Below are positions 18,639 to 27,208 of a stretch of 64,000 nt of DNA, in pieces. Positions within the stretch are counted from its first letter, which is position 1. The number at the start of each line of letters is the position of its first letter. The DNA comes from an uncultured Kordia sp. (GTDB lineage: Bacteria > Bacteroidota > Bacteroidia > Flavobacteriales > Flavobacteriaceae): contig NZ_CANMEZ010000006.1 in NCBI RefSeq assembly GCF_947496985.1, positions 1 through 64,000 on the forward strand. The letters are read 5' to 3'. The notes beneath the pieces were generated by a model. That model did not search any database. It was not told the origin of the DNA and saw nothing but the letters and a program-made list of their open reading frames with translations. Made by a program: the position numbers and the translations under genes.

Positions 18639-18657
18639 TGTTTTTTAAATTTTGGGT

Positions 18658-18685
18658 TGCAAGATACAATTTTATCCTACTTTTG
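18658..18685 (+). promoter_or_regulatory. Promoter for the S4-domain gene
   Basis: TTG at 18658-18660 (an alternative TTTTG ends at 18655), 17 bases, TACTTTTG at 18678-18685. Predicted start near 18692, 27 bases before the ATG at 18719. Confidence 0.55.
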
Positions 18686-18718
18686 TATATTCTTTAACGT
18701 AGTTTTTAGAGATTTTAT

Positions 18719-19111
18719 ATGAGGATAGATAAATACCTTTGGTGTGTCCGTTATTTCAAGACACGAAACATAGCCACAACTGCCTGTAAGAAAGGGCACG
18801 TACGGATTAATGATGCGGTTGTAAAACCGTCAAGAGATGTATATCCGTCAGATAAGATTATTGTTCGAAAAAATCAAGTTCAACATCATTTAACAGTGTT
18901 AGATATTCCGCCAAATCGTGTAGGTGCAAAATTGGTTGATATTTACAGAGTTGATACTACTCCGAAAGAAAATTTTGATCATTTAGAATTGTTGAAACAT
19001 GCAAAAGATCATTATCGCAAACAAGGAACTGGAAGACCTACCAAAAAAGATAGACGAGAAATTGATGATTATCTAGAGGATAATCTTGATGAAGACCAAA
19101 GTAATTACTAA
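18719..19111 (+). CDS. S4-domain RNA-binding protein (Hsp15/HslR family)
   Basis: A 130-residue basic protein starting 'MRIDKYLWCVRYFKTRNIA', the S4 RNA-binding fold of the Hsp15 family, with 'CKKGHVRINDAVVKPSRDV' completing it and a basic tail 'RKQGTGRPTKKDRREIDDYL'. Hsp15 rescues stalled 50S subunits carrying nascent chains; the role here is by family only. Confidence 0.9.
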   Translation: MRIDKYLWCVRYFKTRNIATTACKKGHVRINDAVVKPSRDVYPSDKIIVRKNQVQHHLTVLDIPPNRVGAKLVDIYRVDTTPKENFDHLELLKHAKDHYRKQGTGRPTKKDRREIDDYLEDNLDEDQSNY

Positions 19112-19229
19112 TTTTACTCAATAATCGAGCATTTAAAAAGATTTAGAGCTTGCCTCTGTATTAAATACAAATTCCTTATAAATGCTTCATGAGTTTACTC
19201 TGAAGTAATTTATTTAAATTTTTGAAGTT

Positions 19230-19733
19230 ATGACCGTTACGGGAAATATTATACTCAATCATCAGCAAATTCAACATAAAACACGTAGAATAGCATATCA
19301 AATTCTGGAATCTAATGTCAATGAAGAAGAAATCATTGTAGCCGGAATTTCCAAAAATGGATTTGTTTTTGCAAAAAAAATCAAAGCTGAATTAGAAAAA
19401 ATTACGACTGCTACTATTACCTTATGTGAAGTGATGATTAACAAAAATGAACCACTTCAAGCCGTAACAACTTCATTAACCCAAGAACAATACATCAATA
19501 AGCCATTGGTATTAATTGATGATGTATTGAATTCAGGTACAACTTTAATTTACGGTGTAAAGCACTTTTTAGAAGTTCCTTTGAAGAATTTTAAAACAGC
19601 GGTACTTGTTAATAGAAATCATAAAAAATACCCTATAAAAGCCGATTTTAAAGGAATTTCCTTATCTACATCTATTCAAGAACATATTGATGTTGTTTTT
19701 GAAGACAATCAGAGCAAAGCTTTTTTAATTTAA
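19230..19733 (+). CDS. Phosphoribosyltransferase-family protein (PyrR-like)
   Basis: A type I PRTase fold of 167 residues. The PRPP loop is 'VLIDDVLNSGTTLIYGV' near residue 95, preceded by 'IVAGISKNGFVFAKKIK'. Flavobacteria often carry this gene next to shikimate kinase. PyrR-like proteins act as uracil PRTase or pyrimidine attenuators, and which applies here cannot be told. Its last 9 bases overlap the end of convergent aroK. Confidence 0.85.
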   Translation: MTVTGNIILNHQQIQHKTRRIAYQILESNVNEEEIIVAGISKNGFVFAKKIKAELEKITTATITLCEVMINKNEPLQAVTTSLTQEQYINKPLVLIDDVLNSGTTLIYGVKHFLEVPLKNFKTAVLVNRNHKKYPIKADFKGISLSTSIQEHIDVVFEDNQSKAFLI

Positions 19734-20240
19734 GATTGCTTTTATTTCCTCAACCAATTCCTTTATTTCTTTTTTATCTGTAAACACGGTATGTGTCGCT
19801 TCTTGATAGAACGTATTACGTTCAAATAGATGCTTTCCTATAAATTCTGGCAAATCTTCATCTGTAATAGCGCTAATGAGCGGACGCTGCGATTTTTCAT
19901 CTTTTACTCTATTGATAATTTCTGGAATAGACGTTTGCAAATAGAACGTATGTTCCGTGTATTCATGAATTAGTTTCATATTATTAGCGTAACAAGGTGT
20001 TCCACCTCCTAATGAAATAATAGTAGCTTCTTTGGTTTCTAAAATTTCTTTTAAATACTGATGCTCTTTCATTCGAAAATAGATTTCCCCTTTAGATACA
20101 AAAATTTCACGGATAGAAAGTTTTTCTTTTTTTTCTATATAAATATCTAAATCGATCACTGGAAGTTTTAATTCTTGTCCTAATAATTTAGAAACAGAAC
20201 TCTTTCCACTTGCCATATATCCTAAAAGTACGATTGTCAT
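19725..20240 (-). CDS. aroK: Shikimate kinase
   Basis: Phosphorylates shikimate in aromatic amino-acid synthesis. Walker A 'GYMASGKSSVSKLLGQEL', substrate motif 'DLDIYIEKKEKLSIREIF', 'SLGGGTPCY' and lid 'KSQRPLIS' are all present. 171 residues is normal. It overlaps the convergent phosphoribosyltransferase gene by 9 bases at the 3' ends. Confidence 0.94.
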   Translation of the reverse strand: MTIVLLGYMASGKSSVSKLLGQELKLPVIDLDIYIEKKEKLSIREIFVSKGEIYFRMKEHQYLKEILETKEATIISLGGGTPCYANNMKLIHEYTEHTFYLQTSIPEIINRVKDEKSQRPLISAITDEDLPEFIGKHLFERNTFYQEATHTVFTDKKEIKELVEEIKAILN

Positions 20241-20389
20241 TTTTTCAATTATAATTAATTTATTTTTAAGTGCTTACAAAAATCAGAAAAAAAAAGATAA
20301 AATTATATTAAAAAAGACTTGAAAAATAAAATTATGATGTTATATTTGCACCCGCATTCAGGGAATTATTTATAGTTCTTTTTGTGAAT

Positions 20390-20462
20390 GACCTGGTAGC
20401 TCAGTTGGTAGAGCATCTCCCTTTTAAGGAGAGGGTCCTGGGTTCGAGCCCCAGCCAGGTCA
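20390..20462 (+). tRNA. tRNA-Lys (anticodon TTT), copy 1
   Basis: 73 bases. The acceptor arm GACCTGG pairs with CCAGGTC with discriminator A. D-loop 'AGCTCAGTTGGTAGAGC', anticodon stem CTCCC/GGGAG-type around CTTTTAA giving TTT, T-arm 'GGTTCGAGCC'. CCA is not encoded. Identical to the second copy 62 bases downstream. Confidence 0.96.
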
Positions 20463-20523
20463 CTAAGTGATAAAAGCTAAAAAGTTTAAAATTGTCACAA
20501 ATAATAAAATTATCAAGGTCTAT

Positions 20524-20596
20524 GACCTGGTAGCTCAGTTGGTAGAGCATCTCCCTTTTAAGGAGAGGGTCCTGGGTTCGAGCCCCAGCCAGGTCA
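20524..20596 (+). tRNA. tRNA-Lys (anticodon TTT), copy 2
   Basis: Exact repeat of the 20390-20462 tRNA, including the discriminator base. It is followed at once by a terminator, so the two copies form a tandem transcription unit. Confidence 0.96.
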
Positions 20597-20597
20597 C

Positions 20598-20625
20598 AAA
20601 AGTTAAGCAATCGCTTAACTTTTTT
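20598..20625 (+). terminator. Terminator after the tRNA-Lys pair
   Basis: AAAAGTTAAGC, loop AATC, GCTTAACTTTT, T run. Confidence 0.88.
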
Positions 20626-20665
20626 GTTTTATATTTACTACTATTGTAAAACTTATATAGTACTT

Positions 20666-20749
20666 ACCGAAGTGCTGGAATTGGTAGACAGGCATGGTTG
20701 AGGGCCATGTGTTCATTAGAGCGTGTGGGTTCGACTCCCATCTTCGGTA
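20666..20749 (+). tRNA. tRNA-Leu (anticodon GAG)
   Basis: 84 bases, with the long variable arm of a class II tRNA. Acceptor ACCGAAG pairs with CTTCGGT, discriminator A. The anticodon stem CATGG/CCATG encloses the loop TTGAGGG, giving GAG (Leu codons CTC/CTT). T-arm 'GGGTTCGACTCCC'. A recombinase relic on the minus strand reads into its 3' end. Confidence 0.93.
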
Positions 20750-20789
20750 CTGAATGGGACAAACGAACATTTTTGTTTTTTTGTCCCTT

Positions 20790-21116
20790 TTTATTTCTAT
20801 CAAAAACTACTGATAATGAACTAATTAATTCCAAAACACTATTGGGGTTTGTGGTTCGACAACGATCACTTTCTTTATTATATAGGATTCCATGAGGAAA
20901 TAACAAGTTTTGTAATTTCTGTTTTTCCGAATAACTACCTAAACCCCACATATTGTCCAAGTTATGTGATGATTGCAACGATTTTTCAATGTAATTATCA
21001 AAGTTCGATTTTTCTAAACTCGTTTTTTTGATTTCTTATTCTATTACTTTCAAATTGGATTTTAAAACTTCTGAATACCTCTTAAATTCTTGTTTTTTTG
21101 TCCATAAATCTACTTT
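20790..21116 (-). pseudogene. C-terminal relic of a site-specific recombinase beside tRNA-Leu
   Basis: On the minus strand the frame reads 'NLDNMWGLGSYSEKQKLQN', 'LLFPHGILYNKESDRCRTTN' and 'SVLELISSLSVVFDRN'. This resembles the C-terminal end of the serine recombinase family that flavobacterial integrative elements carry. Upstream, 'FKRYSEVLKSNLKVIE', an in-frame TAA (21036-21038) and 'EIKKTSLEKSNFDNYIEK' belong to the same coiled-coil part, and a further stop lies at 21117. The frame has no stop of its own and runs into the tRNA-Leu antisense strand, as is seen for recombinases of elements inserted at tRNA genes. The catalytic domain is gone. Confidence 0.6.
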
Positions 21117-21337
21117 TTACTGTAGATTAGACTCATTTTAGGGAAATACCAATTAACGTATAAAACAAGCCGTTTGTTGACTTATTGATTATTTTTATTT
21201 TAAGTGTTTTATTTTTAGTTTAAATCATAATTGTATACATCTATTGATATAGTTTTTAGAAAAAGTTTTACAGATATTGAAATCATTTGAACTTTTTTAA
21301 AGTAGTTAGAGTTGCTTAATTTATTTCAACTGGTTAA

Positions 21338-21380
21338 AACCCTCAATGTATTGCCTTTTATTACATTGAGGGTTCTTTAT
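21338..21380. terminator. Strong hairpin upstream of the GDPD gene
   Basis: AACCCTCAATGTA (21338-21350) pairs with TACATTGAGGGTT (21362-21374), loop of 11 bases, followed by CTTTATGATTTTTT. No plus-strand gene precedes it closely. It may be the terminator of the deleted element's last gene or an untranslated RNA end. Confidence 0.6.
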
Positions 21381-21420
21381 GATTTTTTAATAGTTACCAT
21401 AGTTAGCTAACTTTTCTAAA

Positions 21421-22128
21421 ATGAACATTAAAAATCAAGTCATCCTAAAGAAACCTATTGCACATCGTGGATTACATGATGGAAACCTATCTATTCCTGA
21501 AAATACTTTACTAGCTTTTGAAAAAGCTATCGAAAAGAAATTACCAATAGAATTAGATGTACAAATTATAAAAGATGGAACTCTAATTATTTTTCACGAC
21601 ACCAATTTAATTCGCTGTTGTAAACGAAGAATTAGGATAGAAAATTTAACCTATACAGCGTTAAAAGGATTTACCATTTTTAACAGTAAGTATACGATTC
21701 CTACATTAAAAGAAGTTTTAAAATTGGTAGATGGAAGTGTCCCTATCTTGATAGACATAAAAAACTACACCATTCAAAAAAGATTAGAGAAAACACTGCT
21801 AGTTGAATTGGAAAACTACAAAGGATTTATCATGCTTCAGTCATTCAACCCTTTTACAGTAAATTGGTTAAAGACACACACAAGTTATGCTACCGGTTAT
21901 TTAGTTTCAAAGTATAATTATTTACATTTCTTTAATTATTTTTTGATGGAAATGAAAAATCCTATTGATTTTCTCTCTGTAGATAAACGATTTGTAAGCT
22001 CTAAATACTTTAAAAACTTATCTAAAAAAAACATTCCTGTGTTACTATGGACATTGAATGAAATAAACGAAATCTATACTTTAAAAGATTCTTATGATAA
22101 TTATATTTTCGAAAATTTCATTCCTTAA
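21421..22128 (+). CDS. Glycerophosphodiester phosphodiesterase family protein
   Basis: A 235-residue GDPD-type TIM barrel. The catalytic histidine motif is 'IAHRGLHDGNLSIPENTLLAF', the metal ligands are 'IELDVQIIKDGTLIIFHD', and 'LQSFNPFTVNWLK' and 'LWTLNEINE' are family segments. No signal peptide, so it is likely cytoplasmic. It hydrolyses glycerophosphodiesters to glycerol 3-phosphate plus alcohol, by family. Confidence 0.9.
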   Translation: MNIKNQVILKKPIAHRGLHDGNLSIPENTLLAFEKAIEKKLPIELDVQIIKDGTLIIFHDTNLIRCCKRRIRIENLTYTALKGFTIFNSKYTIPTLKEVLKLVDGSVPILIDIKNYTIQKRLEKTLLVELENYKGFIMLQSFNPFTVNWLKTHTSYATGYLVSKYNYLHFFNYFLMEMKNPIDFLSVDKRFVSSKYFKNLSKKNIPVLLWTLNEINEIYTLKDSYDNYIFENFIP

Positions 22129-22291
22129 TACACAATCACTAAAGACATATTTTGAAGTAACTCTTGGAGAAGTATCTATTAAAGAATCGTATTTCAAATC
22201 TCACAAGATTTATTTATAAGCGCCAATAATTTTTAAATCAACATGAAAATTGAAAAAAGAATATAAATTCTCTTTTACATATACTTGAAGT

Positions 22292-22429
22292 TTATACTAT
22301 ATTTAATATTGGATTTTCTTCATCTCCTATTACTATTTCTATACTTTTCTTTTCCGTTTCCTTCGTTGGTAAATTAATTATAATGGTATACTTTACATTA
22401 TTATCTACATCAAGTGTTATAGCTTTCAT
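22292..22429 (-). CDS. Possible 45-residue peptide of unknown function
   Basis: In the 500-base gap between the GDPD and kinase genes the minus strand has an open frame from ATG 22429: 'MKAITLDVDNNVKYTIIINL', then 'PTKETEKKSIEIVIGDEENP', 'ILNIV' and TAA. The alternating hydrophobic and charged pattern looks like real beta-strand protein. It has no leader, cysteine or signal. The rest of the gap (22130-22290 and 22430-22624) shows nothing else. Confidence 0.35.
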   Translation of the reverse strand: MKAITLDVDNNVKYTIIINLPTKETEKKSIEIVIGDEENPILNIV

Positions 22430-22624
22430 CTTACAGGTCTATTTTTAGAATATCGTTTTACAAATCAGAATATGACTTATTTGTAGTTTGTATTTTACAA
22501 CTGTATTCGTCTTTATACATTATTCAATATTAATTAATGTTTTAGGGCAAAACAATACAGGAATTCCCCCAATTTTAGTGTAATCGATATATTATTAAGT
22601 ATTTAGAGTATTTTAGCTATCTCC

Positions 22625-24631
22625 ATGACACAACTTTTATTATATATTATTAAAAATAAAAACCTTACTTTTTTAGTATTTCTATTTTATGTTTATACTA
22701 GTCAAAGTCAAGAAAAATTGCAGCTTGATAGTATTCTGTCTTTAGGAAAAGAATACATAAAACAGAAGGATTATAAAAAGACATTAACACTTTACAACAA
22801 TAATTTATTTCAAAATCAAAAATCGACTGATCATGTTCTATTATTATCTGAAATAGGAGATATACACTATAGACTAAAACAGTACAAACAGTCATGTCTC
22901 TTTTATAAAAAGGCAATTAGTATAGATAGTTCAATCACCATAGTAGCAAGGAATTATTTAAATTTATCCTATTCCTACAGAAAACTAACAAATCGTGATA
23001 GCGCTCTCTTTTTTGCCTCTAAATTATTGAATATTCAAAAACGAATTTCTCCTTCACGTACTAAGTATGATTCTCAATATAAACTAGGTTTAATTTTTAA
23101 GAGCTATGATATGCATGATACTGCCTTATCACTTTTATTATCTGCCTACGATGGATTTCTGAGTATGAATAATGAAAAAAAACTTGCCAATATATGTAAT
23201 AATATAGCTCATATTCAACGTATTTTAGGAAATACTAATACCTCATTAACTTACTATCATAAAGGGCTCGTTTTAGAAGAGAAGTTAAACAATTACACAG
23301 GAATTGCTTTAGTTTATAATAATATTGGAAATGCACATAAATCATTAAAAAAATTAGACTCTGCTTTACATTATTATCAAAAATCTATTAAAATAAAAGA
23401 AGAGAGAGCGTTAAGAAATAAAGGATTTACACTACACAACATTGGCACTGTTTTGTATATGAGAAATGATTTAAACAACTCAAAGAAATATTACCAAAAA
23501 GCTTTAAAGGCTAAAAAATCACAAAAAGACTCAATAACAACAATTTATACATATAATGAACTTGCATTAATAGCTTTAAAGGAAGCTGAGTATGCAGTTG
23601 CAAAACGTTATTTAGACTCATCTAAACAATATATTGAAGAGATTAACGAAGCAACTTTACGATGGTATGAAATACAGACAGAGTTAAATTATACTGAAAA
23701 AAATTATATAAAGGCATATGAATATCAAAAAGCGTATATAGAAGCATATAAATATTTATTCGACACTAAAAAGACCAAAGCTATAATTGATAATCAGGAA
23801 AAGTTTGATACTGCAAATAAAATTAAAAAGATAGAAAATTTACAAACTGAGAATGAAATTACAGTTAAAACACTTGACAAAACAAATAAATTTTTAATTA
23901 GTATTTCTATCTTATTCATTACCCTATTGATTTTATATTTCATTACCAGACAACGACAAAAGTTAAGAATACAAGAAGAAGATATTAATAATTTAAAAAA
24001 GTTGTTTAAAAGTCAAGATTTAATAAGAAATAAAATAGGGCGTGATTTACATGACATTGTAAAATCTAGATATGAAGGCATTCGTTTAATGATTATTTCT
24101 TTATATAGAAGCACCGATTTAAAGAATAATGTTAAAGATATCACTCAAGAAATTATAGCTGCAAATGAGCAAGTGCGAATGTTGTCGCACCGACTTTCTC
24201 CTTTAGATCAACGTATAAGACATTCTACACTATCTCAAATTATCAAAGCAGAATTAAATAAATTACAATTATATACTAATATAGAAGTTACTACACCTAC
24301 TGAATTCCCAATAATATGGAATCAAATGAATCTTGATGCCAAAAATCATGTATATGGAATTTTTCTTGAAGCAATTAATAACATTCGAGATCATTCTAAT
24401 GCTTCCGAAGTAATTATAGCGCATAAAATTAAAGACAATGATATTACTGAAGTTTCCATATCAGACAATGGAAAAAGAGATACAATTATAGTTTACGAAG
24501 GAATCGGTATTGGCAATATGAAAAGCAGAGCCAAACTATTGAAAGGCGAATTAACAATTACAACAACAAAAGAAGAGTTTAAAATATGCTTAAACTTTCC
24601 TGTAAGAGAAAATATAGATGAAGAAAACTAA
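22625..24631 (+). CDS. TPR-containing sensor histidine kinase
   Basis: A 668-residue membrane kinase. An N-terminal signal-like helix is followed by about seven tetratricopeptide repeats in the periplasm (residues 40-380; for example 'TSLTYYHKGLVLEEKLNNYT', 'GIALVYNNIGNAHKSLKKLD'), one transmembrane helix near residue 430 and a HisKA_3-type domain with 'IGRDLHDIVKSRYEGIRL'. The ATPase domain has N-box 'FLEAINNIRDHSNAS' and G-box 'ISDNGKRD...GIGIGNMKSRA'. Its last 14 bases overlap the response regulator, a clear pair. The signal is unknown. Confidence 0.9.
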   Translation: MTQLLLYIIKNKNLTFLVFLFYVYTSQSQEKLQLDSILSLGKEYIKQKDYKKTLTLYNNNLFQNQKSTDHVLLLSEIGDIHYRLKQYKQSCLFYKKAISIDSSITIVARNYLNLSYSYRKLTNRDSALFFASKLLNIQKRISPSRTKYDSQYKLGLIFKSYDMHDTALSLLLSAYDGFLSMNNEKKLANICNNIAHIQRILGNTNTSLTYYHKGLVLEEKLNNYTGIALVYNNIGNAHKSLKKLDSALHYYQKSIKIKEERALRNKGFTLHNIGTVLYMRNDLNNSKKYYQKALKAKKSQKDSITTIYTYNELALIALKEAEYAVAKRYLDSSKQYIEEINEATLRWYEIQTELNYTEKNYIKAYEYQKAYIEAYKYLFDTKKTKAIIDNQEKFDTANKIKKIENLQTENEITVKTLDKTNKFLISISILFITLLILYFITRQRQKLRIQEEDINNLKKLFKSQDLIRNKIGRDLHDIVKSRYEGIRLMIISLYRSTDLKNNVKDITQEIIAANEQVRMLSHRLSPLDQRIRHSTLSQIIKAELNKLQLYTNIEVTTPTEFPIIWNQMNLDAKNHVYGIFLEAINNIRDHSNASEVIIAHKIKDNDITEVSISDNGKRDTIIVYEGIGIGNMKSRAKLLKGELTITTTKEEFKICLNFPVRENIDEEN

Positions 24632-25283
24632 TCTATTAATTATAGAAGATTCTAGAGTTTTTGCTAAAGGATTATCAATGTTATTAAGTCCGTTAAAAGC
24701 AATTGATTCCATTTTTATAGCGTTGAACTATGAAGATGCTATGCAATGTTTAAAGTCCGAAAATATTTCTATTGCGATTTTAGATCTTCATTTTAGAGTT
24801 GCTACTTATGACGGATTTACAATAGCAGAAAAGCTTTCTGTTAATTTTCCTTTTGTAAAAATTATGATTTTATCTGATTATGTACAAACTGATTATTATT
24901 ATCGCCTTTTTGAGAATACAAGTGTGAAAGCTTATATAGACAAGCAATGCGATGAAAGCGAACTGTTTGAAGGAGTTCGTTCGCTTATGAATAATGAAAT
25001 TTATCTATGTGCATCAATTGAAAAATTAAAAGAGATCGAAAAATGGATGATTCTTACAAAACGAGAAAAAGAAGTCGTAAAATTGTTAGTAAAAGGGTTT
25101 ACGCAATCAAAAATTTCCCGTATCTTGTTTATTGCAGAAAAAACTGTTGGTAGGCATGTGATGAATTTATTACGAAAATTTGAAGTGAAAAACACAGCAG
25201 AATTAGTTGCTAAATATGTAGCTTATAAAAATTCTAATGATGAAGATGTAGATAGTTGTACACCTCCTTTTCAACAAATATAA
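24618..25283 (+). CDS. LuxR/NarL-type response regulator
   Basis: Receiver domain with 'LLIIEDSRVFAKGLSMLL', phospho-acceptor aspartate in 'IAILDLHFRVATYDGF' and the conserved lysine in 'VKAYIDKQCDE'. The LuxR-type helix-turn-helix reads 'LTKREKEVVKLLVKGFTQSK' and 'ISRILFIAEKTVGRHVMNLL'. Partner of the kinase it overlaps. The turn after the acceptor is 'HFRVATYDG' rather than the usual 'xMPxMDG', a mild divergence. Confidence 0.9.
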   Translation: MKKTNLLIIEDSRVFAKGLSMLLSPLKAIDSIFIALNYEDAMQCLKSENISIAILDLHFRVATYDGFTIAEKLSVNFPFVKIMILSDYVQTDYYYRLFENTSVKAYIDKQCDESELFEGVRSLMNNEIYLCASIEKLKEIEKWMILTKREKEVVKLLVKGFTQSKISRILFIAEKTVGRHVMNLLRKFEVKNTAELVAKYVAYKNSNDEDVDSCTPPFQQI

Positions 25284-25287
25284 GAGA

Positions 25288-25322
25288 GAGTAGTACCTCC
25301 ACAAAGATACTACTCTACAATT
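25288..25322 (+). terminator. Probable terminator after the response regulator
   Basis: GAGTAGTA, 12-base loop, TACTACTC, then TACAATTTT. The weak T run makes it less certain. Confidence 0.5.
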
Positions 25323-25340
25323 TTAATCAGCACTACTTAA

Positions 25341-25502
25341 TTATTTAGTTACTGAGAATGGATCAACTTCTTTTTCCTCCTCTTGTGACGGAGGCGGATC
25401 TACAGAGAGTTCTTCTTTATCATCAAGAATACTTTCTGGCGTGCATGCTGTTGTAATTATAAAAAAGAACAACACCATAACGAAAATTAAATACTTTTCC
25501 AT
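25341..25502 (-). CDS. Small lipoprotein (53 residues)
   Basis: From ATG 25502: a short charged start 'MEK', a hydrophobic helix, lipobox 'ITTAC' at residues 16-20, then an acidic and proline-rich tail 'PPPSQEEEKEVDPFSVTK'. It should be exported and lipid-anchored, leaving a mature part of about 33 residues. It is convergent with the response regulator. A hairpin (GACTGTT, loop, AACAGTC at 25529-25552) lies upstream. No known function. Confidence 0.6.
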   Translation of the reverse strand: MEKYLIFVMVLFFFIITTACTPESILDDKEELSVDPPPSQEEEKEVDPFSVTK

Positions 25503-25707
25503 TTGGACACGTTTTAAAGTGCCCTGATCAGGTAGACTGTTGCCGCAAACAGTCTTTTTGGGTTTGACTTCACGTCTTGTACAAGAGTATTCCCCTCGAA
25601 ATACAAAACAAATGTCAACTATATAAAAGAGTTAAAAGGAAACTCTGTGAGAGTCTGTGAGTATATGTTAATGTATGTTAGTAAATGTTAAAAAAGTTAA
25701 TGCATAA

Positions 25708-26238
25708 ATGAAAAATCGAAGTTTTGAAGAGTTAAAAAGGGATTATGAAAAAGCTAAAAAAGAAGAGTCTTTAAAGTATTTAATGAATCCAACACCGTCA
25801 AATGTGTTTAAGTGTTTAAATGATTTTATTACACTTACAGAAGTTAGTAAAGTGCAAGAAAAAGCAATATTAGCGTATTTTCTAAAAACCAAAGGAGATA
25901 TTTCTGAGCTTGTTAGATTAGAAGGTGCTAGTGCATATAGAGTAGTTCAGAATTTTTTTAATGGAATATCTACAAATCCAGATACTCCTGGAATTAGACC
26001 TTTACTAAACATTTTACTTGATTTTGATCTTAGTTACAACACAAGTTCAGATGTAATCATCCCAGAAATTATAGAAGAAAACACAATCAAAGAAAAGTCA
26101 AGAAGTAATAGTCGAATAAGAATATCAGATATTAGTAGTGGAAAGACTACCAAAATACACATAAAAGAAAATAGAAAATTAGACGATTTGGATATTGAAA
26201 AAATTAAGTCTGGAGAAGATACAGAACTAGATATTTAA
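25708..26238 (+). CDS. Hypothetical protein with a possible helix-turn-helix
   Basis: A 176-residue soluble protein that I do not recognise. Residues 50-90 ('ILAYFLKTKGDISELVRLEG', 'ASAYRVVQNFFNGI') look like a small helical DNA-binding unit. The C-terminal 60 residues are charged, with 'NSRIRISDISSGKTTKIHIK'. It stands alone, with the GTTAATG/GTTAGTA short repeats of 25665-25700 just upstream. Function not assigned. Confidence 0.6.
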   Translation: MKNRSFEELKRDYEKAKKEESLKYLMNPTPSNVFKCLNDFITLTEVSKVQEKAILAYFLKTKGDISELVRLEGASAYRVVQNFFNGISTNPDTPGIRPLLNILLDFDLSYNTSSDVIIPEIIEENTIKEKSRSNSRIRISDISSGKTTKIHIKENRKLDDLDIEKIKSGEDTELDI

Positions 26239-26311
26239 GAATACTTCTTTACACAAGCTTCCTTAACTAACTATTTTAGTTTCAAATTTTCACAAACAGT
26301 ATTTCAAGTTG

Positions 26312-27208
26312 TTACTTTCCACATTTCGATTTATAATTGTCAATAATTTTAATAAAATTATCTAGCATAAATATTCGTTCATATTCACGCTCCATAAAGG
26401 CTTCTCTTTCTTTTTTAGGAAGTTTTTTAGATTCCTTCTTTATTGCTTTTATTTTTTTCCTATAGGTTTTCATGAACTCTTTTGACTGCTCCTTGGACAC
26501 TTTAGCATAGTTGTAATTTTCATACTGTGTAACGAAAGCATCGCAGTCCTTCCCTATTTCTTTAAGCGTAGCAACAAACTTATCTGAAATCAATTTTGTG
26601 TTAAACATACCACCTGAAAAATCTATCGGATTTATAACAACATTATCATCAGGATGATTTAGATAATAATAAATACCTGATAACGTTGGCGGCATTGTTC
26701 TTTGAGAACTAAAACCGTTCTTATGTTCCGTATACGAATCTACCGTAATTAATTTAAATCCATAAATATTGAGACTATCGCTGTAGCGAAGTGGTAACAA
26801 TATATTTTCTGCTATGGTAACTAAATTCAAATTTTTGTCAAACTCTTTTATTGTTAAACTTTTGAATTTAAACGTACTTCCATTTTTCACATTTTCAATA
26901 ATTAATGTTTGGATAGAATTATTTGGAATCTCTATTTTTTTGGATTTATTCGGTTTTATAATAACCTTTTGCTTCTTTAATCTTTTCAAGCTTAAAGGTT
27001 TAAAAGAAGGCATCATAGTATACTTTTGCTTCAATCCTGTAGATAAGGAAGAAATCCGAACAGCATTGTATTGTTGCTGAGTACTATCTTTAAAATGAAT
27101 TGTAACGTTATATTTAGTTTTATCGTTAATATCTGAATAAAAATCCTGAGAAAACGCGTATTGACTGACAATGAATGTAATGATAGAAACAAAAATTTTT
27201 ACTTTCAT
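26312..27208 (-). CDS. Secreted protein of unknown function
   Basis: A 298-residue protein with a signal peptide (cut after 'QYAFSQ'). The mature part begins with a beta-rich stretch ('YNVTIHFKDSTQQQYNAVRI') and ends in a basic, coiled-coil-prone region ('KTYRKKIKAIKKESKKLPKK') and 'EREYERIFMLDNFIKIIDNY'. I recognise no family. It is a single gene on the minus strand. Confidence 0.6.
   Translation of the reverse strand: MKVKIFVSIITFIVSQYAFSQDFYSDINDKTKYNVTIHFKDSTQQQYNAVRISSLSTGLKQKYTMMPSFKPLSLKRLKKQKVIIKPNKSKKIEIPNNSIQTLIIENVKNGSTFKFKSLTIKEFDKNLNLVTIAENILLPLRYSDSLNIYGFKLITVDSYTEHKNGFSSQRTMPPTLSGIYYYLNHPDDNVVINPIDFSGGMFNTKLISDKFVATLKEIGKDCDAFVTQYENYNYAKVSKEQSKEFMKTYRKKIKAIKKESKKLPKKEREAFMEREYERIFMLDNFIKIIDNYKSKCGK

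Noticed and set aside
20401-20978. Open frames across the tRNA-Lys and tRNA-Leu genes on both strands
   Set aside because: They are translations of tRNA genes and their antisense; only the recombinase-like part upstream of tRNA-Leu is protein-like.
25529-25561. GACTGTT-loop-AACAGTC hairpin followed by T run as a small RNA end
   Set aside because: No promoter or upstream transcript on the plus strand could be supported; it may be part of the leader of the small lipoprotein gene.
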